Of a stretch of DNA of 64,000 nucleotides, positions 9,201 to 15,639 are shown one piece after another. The stretch lies in NCBI RefSeq assembly GCF_012223425.1, contig NZ_CP038799.1, positions 5,626,249 to 5,690,248 of the forward strand, read 5' to 3'. Position 1 is the first letter of the stretch. Each line of letters starts with the position of its first letter. The stretch comes from Mycolicibacterium frederiksbergense. Lineage in GTDB: Bacteria; Actinomycetota; Actinomycetes; Mycobacteriales; Mycobacteriaceae. The notes below the pieces were generated by a model. It saw nothing but the letters and a program-made list of their open reading frames with translations. It was not told the DNA's origin and searched no databases. The position numbers and the translations under genes were made by a program.

Positions 9201-9364
9201 TCGGGTGGATTGCGCTGGGCCACCACGGCCAACGGCGGAATCGCCGCGAACAGAGAACCGGCGATGACCAGCCAAGTGGCAATGACGAGCACGGGATGAC
9301 GAACGATCATGCGACCGTTTGAGGCGAGAAGGCCGCGCGCGGTCACCTTCGAACGTCTGGACAT
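6200..9364 (-). CDS. MmpL-family RND transporter (MmpL12-like)
   Basis: A 1054-residue inner-membrane RND permease with two halves. Each half has a large periplasmic loop and a helix with the proton-relay Asp-Tyr pair: GAGVDYAVFLFSRYQE in the first half and AVGADYNLLLISRIREE in the second. The second periplasmic loop contains predicted coiled segments (for example AQMDELLTGVNTLADSSAAL). The cytoplasmic tail is acidic and ends DVGYGVAVAKAS. MmpL proteins export envelope lipids that are mostly made by neighbouring PKS and Pap genes. Given the Pks5-like locus 20 kb away, an MmpL12-type role in LOS export is likely but inferred. ATG 9364 is preferred over the upstream TTG at 9373. TAGCCT eight bases before the ATG could give a leaderless or near-leaderless message. 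Confidence 0.9.
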   Translation of the reverse strand: MSRRSKVTARGLLASNGRMIVRHPVLVIATWLVIAGSLFAAIPPLAVVAQRNPPDFLPKDSPTIAAGQQMKVAFNEAGATNLVAVILVNENGLTDQDEDTYRKIVENLRARTDIVVSMQDFISIKEIRPAMSSKDGKAWNLPVSLNGTMGTGPGQKAYREAVKIIEETTAGTTLTPSIVGAAATMEDVTDIALRDQLLIEVSTVVTVLLILIIVYRNLVAMVIPLLSIGICLAVAQQVVAGLGLLGLGLAPQTIVLITGMMVGAGVDYAVFLFSRYQEHLRGGMATDAAIVAALVSIGEVIAGSAGTVAITFLALSFATLSVFSTVGPALAVTIFIGFLGSITLLPAFIVLAGRKGWVNPRKDITGPMWRRMGVSIVRRPKLNLFGSLVVLMALAGCALLVDFNYDDRKNLPTDSESNQSYETMNAHFPASASIQQFIVVHSDTQDLRSPRALADMEQMANRISQLPDIAAVRGITRPNGEMLTEARATHQAGEVGDKLGEATNLIDENDSRLTQLSEGAHTLAGALDKIRDQVMAAAPSVRTILTSLVEIEQEYGGAATLNDIDVGARLITVMRNLGRSMGVGLEQVVLNYTWMAPMVAVLDNSPMCTLDPACNAVRVDMKRIVTAYDDGTIQQLYELSKQMETTQEGDGLQRSVGGVTDNLEKALGAADQLGLNRPEDVEAQMDELLTGVNTLADSSAALAQGVQLLVDQTRQMGGGLSQASDFLLAMKRDAADPSMSGFYIPPQILTRPEFEKAAKLFISEDGHTARYMVQTALDPFGSAAMDQVDDIITAAESSRPNTTLADADIQMVGGSVVQNEIRGYYNSDIRYIVLVTLIVVFLILALLLRAIVAPLYLMLSVVLSYMSALGIAVVFFQIILDQPIFWNTPGFTFLVLVAVGADYNLLLISRIREEAHRGTKVAVIRTIGATGGVITSAGLIFAASMLAMTVSSIAAIVQLGFIIGVGLLLDTFLVRTITVPALAVMLGEKNWWPSVVPSDLKRRLPFGKRGPAADETKPMTFAVDDDPVDDDTDVGYGVAVAKASMVTAAWRGRD

Positions 9365-9439
9365 TGGCGACAAGGCTACATGGTGTTGCTGTTAACTCTG
9401 TCAGCTACAAGTGACCTGCGCATCGGGGTGTCGGCGCCC

Positions 9440-10348
9440 TCACACCGGGGGTCCGACCACGGGCTTACGCGCGGCAGCAGCGCGGGCCGACCGTGAGCGG
9501 AGGACGGCGTCGACGGTGAAGACCGCCAAAGCCAGCCAGATCATCCCAAAACCCATCCACCGGGCGGCCGGCATCGGCTCGTGACCCACCAGAACTCCCC
9601 AGGACAACTGCATGATCGGTGTCATGTAGAACAGCAGCCCCATCGTCACCAGCGGTAACCGATGTGCGGCGGCGGCGAACAGCAGCAGCGGCACCGCCGT
9701 CAGCACGCCGGCCAGTATCAGCAGCACGACGTGGCCGGCGCCGTGCCCGGCGAACGTGGCGTGGCCACCGGTCTGCAACACGATCAGGTAGCCCAGGGCG
9801 AACGGTGTGGCCAGCGCCGTCTCGAGGCCGACGCTCACCCGGGGATCGACCGGCACCACCTTCTTGACCGCGCCGTACAGCCCGAAGGACAACGCCAGGC
9901 CGAGTCCGATATAGGGCGGCGCGCCGACCTGCACCGTCAACACCACCACCGCGGCGACCGCGATCACCAGGGCGGCGCCCTGCGCCCGGTTGAGCCGCTC
10001 ACGGAACACCACCATTCCGAGCAGGACGGTCACCAGCGGGTTGATGAAGTATCCGAGCGCTGCGTCGACGACGTGGCCGTTGTTGACCGCATAGACATAG
10101 ATCAGCCAGTTGACCGAGATCAGCCCCGAGGCCAGCGCCAGCAGCAGCCAGGTACGCCCGCTGATCGCCCGTAGATCCCGTAGCCGGTGCACCGCGGCGA
10201 CGACCACCAAGAGAAAGAGGAAGCCCCAGATGATGCGGTGGGACAGGATCTCCACCGAGCCCGCCGGTTTGAGCAGCGGGAAGAAGGCCGGAAACAGCCC
10301 CCACGAGCCGTACGCGCCGATGCCGAAGAGCAGTCCTGACCGTTTCAC
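9440..10348 (-). CDS. RarD-like EamA/DMT-family transporter
   Basis: A 302-residue protein with about ten hydrophobic helices in two EamA halves. SGLLFGIGAYGSWGLFPAFF at the N-terminus and EILSHRIIWGF are typical of the RarD subgroup. The GTG start overlaps the TGA of the upstream rluD-like gene (GTGA, 4 bp), which indicates translational coupling. A longer open frame exists upstream but lies inside the pseudouridine synthase gene. RarD was linked to chloramphenicol resistance in other bacteria, but the natural substrate is unknown. No link to the neighbouring glycolipid genes is evident. Confidence 0.85.
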   Translation of the reverse strand: MKRSGLLFGIGAYGSWGLFPAFFPLLKPAGSVEILSHRIIWGFLFLLVVVAAVHRLRDLRAISGRTWLLLALASGLISVNWLIYVYAVNNGHVVDAALGYFINPLVTVLLGMVVFRERLNRAQGAALVIAVAAVVVLTVQVGAPPYIGLGLALSFGLYGAVKKVVPVDPRVSVGLETALATPFALGYLIVLQTGGHATFAGHGAGHVVLLILAGVLTAVPLLLFAAAAHRLPLVTMGLLFYMTPIMQLSWGVLVGHEPMPAARWMGFGMIWLALAVFTVDAVLRSRSARAAAARKPVVGPPV

Positions 10349-11274
10349 TGGTCGTGACGGCGCAAAACGTCCAGGGCGTGCTGCAGATCGGCGGGATACG
10401 GACTGGTGATCTCGATCCGCCTGCCGTCCGCGGGATGCGCGAACGCCAGTGACCGGGCGTGCAGCCACTGCCGCTCCAGACCGAGTTTCTTGGCCAGTGT
10501 CGGGTCCGCGCCGTAGGTGAGGTCGCCGCAGCAGGGATGGTGCAACGCCGAGAAATGCACCCGGATCTGGTGCGTGCGACCGGTTTCCAGATGGATGTCG
10601 AGCAGGCTGGCCGCGACGTGCGCCTCGATGGTGTCGTAGTGGGTGACACTGTCGCGACCGTTCTCGGTCACCGCGAACTTCCAGTCCTGGCCACGGTGGC
10701 GGCCGATGGGCGCGTCGATGGTGCCGCTGGACGGATCGGGATGCCCCTGCACCAGCGCGTGGTAGCGCTTCTCCACGGTGCGTTCCTTGAACGCCCGCTT
10801 GAGCACGGTGTAGGCCCGTTCGGAGATCGCCACCACCATCACCCCGGAGGTGCCCACATCCAGGCGCGACACGATGCCCTTGCGCTCGGCCACACCGGAG
10901 GTGGTGATCCGGAATCCCGCGGCAGCCAGCCCGCCGAGCACCGTCGGCCCGGTCCAGCCGACCGACGCGTGCGCGGCGACGCCGACCGGTTTGTCGACCG
11001 CGACGATGTCGTCATCGGCGTACAAGATGTTCATGCCCTCGATCTCGACGGGCGTATTCTCCACCGGCGCAGCCGGTTCCGGCAGCCGAACCTCCAGCCA
11101 GGCGCCGGCGACGAGCTTGTCGGATTTGCCGGCGGCGGCACCGTCGAGCTCGACGCCGCCCTCTTCGGCGATCGCCGCGGCGACGGTGCGGGACAACCCG
11201 AGCAACCGGGCCAGGCCGGCGTCGACCCGCATCCCGGCCAGGCCTTCGGGGACGGGCATCGAGCGGGTGGTCAT
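10345..11274 (-). CDS. RluD-type 23S rRNA pseudouridine synthase (RluA family)
   Basis: A 309-residue enzyme that isomerises uridine to pseudouridine in rRNA. The N-terminus carries an S4 RNA-binding domain (MRVDAGLARLLGLSRT, residues about 12-70). The catalytic domain has SRLDVGTSGVMVV, the RLD motif with the nucleophilic Asp, followed by HALVQGHP and LETGRTHQIRVHF. It corresponds by position and family to Rv1540. ATG 11274 shares its A with the TGA of lspA (TGATG), so the genes are coupled; the longer open frame upstream is lspA read out of frame. The exact target uridines are not shown by the sequence. Confidence 0.92.
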   Translation of the reverse strand: MTTRSMPVPEGLAGMRVDAGLARLLGLSRTVAAAIAEEGGVELDGAAAGKSDKLVAGAWLEVRLPEPAAPVENTPVEIEGMNILYADDDIVAVDKPVGVAAHASVGWTGPTVLGGLAAAGFRITTSGVAERKGIVSRLDVGTSGVMVVAISERAYTVLKRAFKERTVEKRYHALVQGHPDPSSGTIDAPIGRHRGQDWKFAVTENGRDSVTHYDTIEAHVAASLLDIHLETGRTHQIRVHFSALHHPCCGDLTYGADPTLAKKLGLERQWLHARSLAFAHPADGRRIEITSPYPADLQHALDVLRRHDQ

Positions 11275-11903
11275 CAGGCGGACGCGTCCGGTTGCTCGCC
11301 CGCGGCCGGCTTCGCCAGTGGTTGTTCGTCCGGCCCGGAGTCGGATGCGCTGTCCGGCCGGCGCCTGCCGGCGGTGTCGAAGTCGAAGCCGAACAGGGAC
11401 AGCACCACCAGCAGGATGGCGCCGCCGACGACGGCCGGGTCGGCGACATTGAACACCGGCCACCAGCCCACCGACAGGAAATCCACCACATGGCCGCGCA
11501 GCGGGCCCGGTGACCGGAAGAACCGGTCGACCAGATTGCCGAGCGCGCCGCCGAGGATCATGCCCAGCCCCAGTGCCCACCACGGCGACACCAGCCGGCG
11601 TCCCATCCAGATGATGCCGATCACCACGCCGGTGGCGATCAGGGTCAGCACCCAGGTGTACCCGGTGGCCATCGAGAACGCCGCGCCGGAGTTGCGCACC
11701 AATGTCCAGGTCACGGTGTCGCCGATGATCGACACCGGCTGCCCGGGCACCAGCAGGCGCACCGCCAGCACCTTGGTGACGATGTCGAGCGCCAGCACCA
11801 CACCGGCGATCGACAGCAGCAGGCGCAGGCGCTTACGGGGCTGCGGTTGCGCTTCTTGGTCCGCGGCCACCGGCTCGGCCGAGCCTGTTGATTCTTCAGT
11901 CAC
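11274..11903 (-). CDS. lspA: Prolipoprotein signal peptidase (LspA)
   Basis: This membrane aspartyl protease removes signal peptides from diacylated prolipoproteins. It has 209 residues with four hydrophobic helices. LVRNSGAAFS, GALGNLVDRFFR, GHVVDFL and FNVADPAVVGGA are conserved; the Asp residues in NLVDR and NVAD are the catalytic pair. Hydrophilic extensions of about 35 residues at each end are longer than in enterobacterial LspA, as is common in mycobacteria. The GTG start gives VTEESTGSAE. An extended open frame upstream has no family features and overlaps the divergent ansA. It is coupled to the rluD-like gene downstream. Confidence 0.95.
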   Translation of the reverse strand: MTEESTGSAEPVAADQEAQPQPRKRLRLLLSIAGVVLALDIVTKVLAVRLLVPGQPVSIIGDTVTWTLVRNSGAAFSMATGYTWVLTLIATGVVIGIIWMGRRLVSPWWALGLGMILGGALGNLVDRFFRSPGPLRGHVVDFLSVGWWPVFNVADPAVVGGAILLVVLSLFGFDFDTAGRRRPDSASDSGPDEQPLAKPAAGEQPDASA

Positions 11904-11970
11904 CCGCCCATCATCCCAAACTGTCGAGCGGTCTCCGCGCAGCCGCCCGGGTGGGTGAACAATTGCGGGC

Positions 11971-12900
11971 ATGCAACGCCTCGTCGTGATCAGCACCGGC
12001 GGCACCATCGCCACCAGTTCCGGGCCCGACGGTGTGGCCCGGCCGACCCGCAGCGGCGCCGATCTCACCAGCGGGCTGGATGTGGACGTGGTCGAGCTGA
12101 TGGCCGTCGACAGCTCGGCGCTCGGACCGGCGGAATGGGACCGTATCGGCACCGCCGTCGCCGCTGCGGCCGCCGGCGGCGCGGCCGGCATCGTGCTCAC
12201 CCACGGCACCGACACCATGGAAGAGACCGCGCTGTGGCTGCAGCTCACCTATGCCGGTGCGGTTCCGGTGGTGCTCACCGGGGCCCAGCGCAGCGCAGAC
12301 GCCGCCGATGCGGACGGCCCGGGCAATCTGCGCGACGCGCTCGCGGTGGCCGCCGACGCCCAGGCCCGCGACGCCGGTGTGCTGGTGAGCTTCGCCGGCA
12401 TCATCTGGGAGTCGCTGGGCCTGCACAAGGTCGCCACCGATGACCTGCGAGGATTCGCCGGATCCGCGGTGGGGTCGGTGCAGCACGGGGAGGTCCGATT
12501 CGACACGGCGCCGCGCCGGCCGAACCTCGGTGCGCTCAGCGCCGCCGGAGCGCCGCGGGTCGACATCGTCGCCGCCTACCCCGGCGCCGATGCCGTCGCA
12601 CTCGACGCCTGTGTGGCGGCCGGCGCGCGCGGTCTTGTGCTCGAAGCCCTCGGATCGGGCAACGCCGGGGACGCAGTCATCGACGGCGTCCGGCGCGCCT
12701 GCGCGGCCGGGGTCACCGTCGCGGTGTCCACCCGGGTGCCCGGCGGGCGGGTGCGCCCGGCCTACGGCCCGGGCCGCGCGCTCGTGGACGCGGGCGCGGT
12801 GGTGGTACCGACGCTGCGCCCGGCGCAGGCTCGGGTACTGCTGATGGCAACGCTGGCCGCGGGCTCCCCCGTTGCCGACATCTTCGCCGAGTGGGGCTGA
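11971..12900 (+). CDS. ansA: L-asparaginase (AnsA)
   Basis: Hydrolyses L-asparagine to aspartate and ammonia. It has 309 residues. The first active-site motif STGGTIATSS carries Thr12, and the second, LTHGTDTMEETALWL, carries the Thr-Asp pair that completes the catalytic triad. No signal peptide is visible, so it should be cytoplasmic. It is divergent from lspA across 67 bp and convergent with dinX, with 11 bp between the stops. Rv1538c is the positional counterpart. Confidence 0.93.
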   Translation: MQRLVVISTGGTIATSSGPDGVARPTRSGADLTSGLDVDVVELMAVDSSALGPAEWDRIGTAVAAAAAGGAAGIVLTHGTDTMEETALWLQLTYAGAVPVVLTGAQRSADAADADGPGNLRDALAVAADAQARDAGVLVSFAGIIWESLGLHKVATDDLRGFAGSAVGSVQHGEVRFDTAPRRPNLGALSAAGAPRVDIVAAYPGADAVALDACVAAGARGLVLEALGSGNAGDAVIDGVRRACAAGVTVAVSTRVPGGRVRPAYGPGRALVDAGAVVVPTLRPAQARVLLMATLAAGSPVADIFAEWG

Positions 12901-12911
12901 CGGGTGGCCGG

Positions 12912-14270
12912 CTACTCGTCGCTTCGGTAGAGCGCGTCCAGGTATTCCCGCCAGTCCAGGCTGTCGATCGGATTGGCGCGGCTGATCTCCGGAAGGTCGG
13001 CACGGAAGGTGCGCGCGATGCCGGGCCCGGATGCCCTGGTCTCGAAGCGGATCGTCATCACACCGTGCCCGGCACCCTGCACCCAACCGTGTCCGTGCTC
13101 GGGATGCATCACGTCGTCCCCGATGCGCCACGGAGTGGGACCGGCCACCGCCGGCACCGGGGCCGGACCCTCCGACCCGGCGATCGGGCCCTCCTGGGCA
13201 CCCTGGTCCAGATCGGGGAACAGCGATTCCTGCTGCACATCGGACAGTCCCGAAAACCCGACCCCGACAAGACGAATCGGGCCGATTTCGATGGGATCGA
13301 GCAGCAACCGCCGTGCGGTGGAGATGAGCAGGGCGACATCGGTGGAGGCGTAGGGCAGGGTCGCCGAACGCGTCAGGGTGCTCATGTCCGATCTCTTCAG
13401 CTTCACCGTCACCGTCCGGGCGCCACGCCCGTCCTTGAGCAGGCGCCGGTGGGCGTGCTCGCCGATCGTCGCGGCGGCGTCACGCAACTGCTCCAGGGTG
13501 CGCAGGTCTTCGGCGAACGTGGACTCGGCGCTGATCTGTTTGGCGTCGGCCCGTTCGGCGACCGGTCGGTCGTCGATACCGCGCGCCAACCGGTGCAACG
13601 CAGGCCCGATGGTCGCGCCGAGCACATCGGCGACCTCGTTGTCGGTCAGTTCCGCGAGTGCCCCGATGGTCTCGATACCGAGACGGCGCAGCTTGTCCTC
13701 GGCGACCGGCCCGATGCCCCACAGCGCGCGGACGGGTAGCCCGGCCAGCAGCTCCCGCTCCTCCTCGCGCCCGACCACCCGCACACCGTCCGGTTTGGCC
13801 AACCCGGAAGCGATCTTGGCGACCTGCTTACCGGATCCGGCCCCCACCGAGGACACCAGTCCGGTCTCGGTGAATACCTTGGCGCGCAATGCTTCACAGA
13901 ACTCGACCACCTCGGCGGTGGTCGAACCCGCGATCTCGGCGGGTTCACCGAACGCCTCGTCGAAGGAGAGTTGCTCCAGCACCGGGACCACGGTGCGTAT
14001 CGTCTCGAACACCCGCCCGCTGGCGGCGCCGTAGACCACCCCGCGCGGCGGCAGCACCACCGCCGCGGCGCCCACCATCCGCCTCGCCTGGTGCATCGGC
14101 ATCGCCGAACGGGCACCGAACACCCGGGCCTCATAACTCGCGCCGGCCACCACGCCGCGGCCTCCGAGACCGCCGACCAGCACCGGCCTGCCGCGCAGCG
14201 TCGGGCGGGTCAACTGTTCCACGGACGCGAAGAACGCGTCCATGTCCAGATGTAGCACCCAGCGCTCCAC
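12912..14270 (-). CDS. dinX: Y-family DNA polymerase IV (DinX/DinB1)
   Basis: An error-prone translesion DNA polymerase of 452 residues. Catalytic carboxylates are visible: Asp9 in HLDMDAFFASVEQ, and Asp104 and Glu105 in LSFDEAF. Phe14 occupies the steric-gate position that excludes ribonucleotides. The little-finger domain follows, then a C-terminal extension of about 80 residues (starting GDDVMHPEHGHG) with SH3-like spacing that is typical of mycobacterial DinX. Rv1537 is the counterpart. The GTG start is preceded by TAACAT seven bases upstream, which predicts a leaderless message. Its promoter sits back to back with that of the S4 gene. Confidence 0.94.
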   Translation of the reverse strand: MERWVLHLDMDAFFASVEQLTRPTLRGRPVLVGGLGGRGVVAGASYEARVFGARSAMPMHQARRMVGAAAVVLPPRGVVYGAASGRVFETIRTVVPVLEQLSFDEAFGEPAEIAGSTTAEVVEFCEALRAKVFTETGLVSSVGAGSGKQVAKIASGLAKPDGVRVVGREEERELLAGLPVRALWGIGPVAEDKLRRLGIETIGALAELTDNEVADVLGATIGPALHRLARGIDDRPVAERADAKQISAESTFAEDLRTLEQLRDAAATIGEHAHRRLLKDGRGARTVTVKLKRSDMSTLTRSATLPYASTDVALLISTARRLLLDPIEIGPIRLVGVGFSGLSDVQQESLFPDLDQGAQEGPIAGSEGPAPVPAVAGPTPWRIGDDVMHPEHGHGWVQGAGHGVMTIRFETRASGPGIARTFRADLPEISRANPIDSLDWREYLDALYRSDE

Positions 14271-14277
14271 CCGGGAA

Positions 14278-14295
14278 ATGTTAGGTGGCTACTCT
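14278..14295. promoter_or_regulatory. Back-to-back -10 boxes for dinX and the S4 gene
   Basis: TAACAT (14278-14283 read on the minus strand) lies seven bases before the dinX GTG. TACTCT (14290-14295, plus strand) lies seven bases before the ATG at 14303. Both fit the mycobacterial TANNNT-N7-start pattern for leaderless transcripts. The two start codons are 32 bp apart, so each promoter's upstream region overlaps the other gene. Confidence 0.55.
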
Positions 14296-14302
14296 GACGG
14301 AC

Positions 14303-14545
14303 ATGGATGACGTGCCGATTCGCGACGAATCGATCCGGCTCGGGCAGTTCCTCAAGCTCGCCGGACTGATCGATTCCGGCGCCGACGCCAAGGCGGTGAT
14401 CGCCGACGGGCAGGTCAGCGTGAACGGCGATATCGACCTGCGCCGCGGACGCCAGCTGCACCCGGGCGATCGGGTGTCCATCGCCGGCCGGTCCGCCCGG
14501 GTCGTGTCCGAGTTTGCTGAACCCACAAATGACGGGCCGCGCTGA
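14303..14545 (+). CDS. Small S4-domain RNA-binding protein
   Basis: An 80-residue protein made almost entirely of one S4 domain: IRLGQFLKLAGLIDSGADAK, VIADGQVSVNG and HPGDRVSIAG are the conserved blocks. Stand-alone S4 proteins of the YbcJ/YaaA type bind structured RNA, often on the ribosome, but the target of this one is unknown. ATG 14303 is chosen because TACTCT lies seven bases upstream, suggesting a leaderless mRNA. A GTG at 14285 is in frame but would leave almost no room for a promoter. Divergent from dinX. Confidence 0.82.
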   Translation: MDDVPIRDESIRLGQFLKLAGLIDSGADAKAVIADGQVSVNGDIDLRRGRQLHPGDRVSIAGRSARVVSEFAEPTNDGPR

Positions 14546-14633
14546 CACAGCGTGCCAGCGCACGAACGTTGCGGGGACCATCGCCACCACACCGTCGGGA
14601 TTCGCCACAAATACTCGGCAGCGTCACGTTCGC

Positions 14634-14643
14634 TTGACGTCAA
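14634..14643. repeat. 10-bp palindrome TTGACGTCAA upstream of the FkbM gene
   Basis: A perfect palindrome that also supplies a TTGACG -35-like hexamer, 67 bp before the FkbM start. It could be an operator. No regulator is identified for it. Confidence 0.3.
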
Positions 14644-14698
14644 ATTAATTGTGCTGTAAGGCTTTCCAGTTTTCCGGCGAATCGGCGAGACCACTGGC

Positions 14699-14704
14699 TA
14701 CCCT
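14699..14704 (+). promoter_or_regulatory. -10 box (TACCCT) of the FkbM methyltransferase gene
   Basis: TACCCT is followed by six bases and the ATG at 14711, predicting a leaderless or nearly leaderless transcript. No Shine-Dalgarno sequence is present, which fits. Confidence 0.45.
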
Positions 14705-14710
14705 GCAGGC

Positions 14711-15625
14711 ATGGCGGCATTGGACGGTCAGCACAAACATGAGCGAGTGGTCAGAGCGCTGCGAAAGCTGCGATTGCCGGGGGCCGTCGGCGGTGGCCTG
14801 CTCGACTGGTACTGCGCCGCGTTGGGCAGGTGGGCTCCAGAGCAGGATGGCGTCACCTATTTCGGTGCGACGCTTCGCTGCGATTCGGCCGACACCATCC
14901 AACGAATGATCCTGTTGTTCAAGGTGTGGGAACCTGGGGTATCGAAAGTGATCGAGGAGAACCTGGAACCGGGCCAGGTGTTCGTCGACGTCGGCGCCAA
15001 CGTCGGTTACGACTCGTTGCTCGCCGCCGACCGCGTCGGTGAGCACGGTACGGTCATCGCACTGGAAGCGTCACCACGGACCTACGGTGTACTGCAGCGC
15101 AATCTGCGCCGAAATCCAGTGCTGTCAAAGTCGATACGGACCGCGAACGTCGCGGTCTCCGACCGGTCGGGCACTCTGGACCTGTATGAGTTCGGCCGCA
15201 GCAACATCGGCGCCACCACGACGTTGGCCACCCGGCAGGGCACGCACTGCGCCACCGTGACTGCGGCCCGGCTCGGGGACGTGCTCAGTGCCGACGAGAT
15301 GTCCCGGGTTCGCTTGATCAAGATGGACGTCGAAGGTGCTGAGCCCGAGATCCTCTCCGACATTCTCGATCATCTCGACGACTATCCCGACGACATGGAT
15401 GTCATCATCGAGGCGAACCCCGAAGATGACCCCGTACGGTTCCGCACCGTGTTCGAACGCCTGCAGAACGCGGGATTCACGGCGTGGGCCGTCGACAACC
15501 GGTACAGCAACGGGTGGTACCTGCGGTGGCGTCAGAGCTGCCCGACCCGCCTGGACAAGCCGCCGCAGAAAAGGCGCGACCTGCTGCTCACACGGCGCGC
15601 AGGAATGACCTCGATGTCGGCCTGA
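14711..15625 (+). CDS. FkbM-family SAM-dependent methyltransferase
   Basis: A 304-residue protein with a class I methyltransferase core: VFVDVGANVGYDSLLAA is the SAM-binding motif I, VIALEASPRTYGVLQRNL is motif II, and IKMDVEGAEPEIL is the FkbM signature block. Family members O-methylate sugar hydroxyls in antibiotics and surface glycolipids. Placed between the two arms of the glycolipid locus, it may methylate a sugar of the LOS core; this is inference. It is convergent with ileS, and a hairpin spans the two stop codons. Confidence 0.85.
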   Translation: MAALDGQHKHERVVRALRKLRLPGAVGGGLLDWYCAALGRWAPEQDGVTYFGATLRCDSADTIQRMILLFKVWEPGVSKVIEENLEPGQVFVDVGANVGYDSLLAADRVGEHGTVIALEASPRTYGVLQRNLRRNPVLSKSIRTANVAVSDRSGTLDLYEFGRSNIGATTTLATRQGTHCATVTAARLGDVLSADEMSRVRLIKMDVEGAEPEILSDILDHLDDYPDDMDVIIEANPEDDPVRFRTVFERLQNAGFTAWAVDNRYSNGWYLRWRQSCPTRLDKPPQKRRDLLLTRRAGMTSMSA

Positions 15626-15639
15626 ATCTGTATCAGGCC
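15619..15639. terminator. Hairpin across the convergent FkbM and ileS stop codons
   Basis: GGCCTGA (15619-15625), a seven-base loop, and TCAGGCC (15633-15639) form a perfect 7-bp stem. The stop codons of both genes are inside the stem. No U run follows on either side, so it would be a non-canonical bidirectional terminator of the kind proposed for mycobacteria. Confidence 0.45.

Noticed and set aside
11275..11583. N-terminal extension of the RluD-like protein
   Set aside because: It overlaps most of the lspA C-terminus out of frame; the coupled TGATG start is better.
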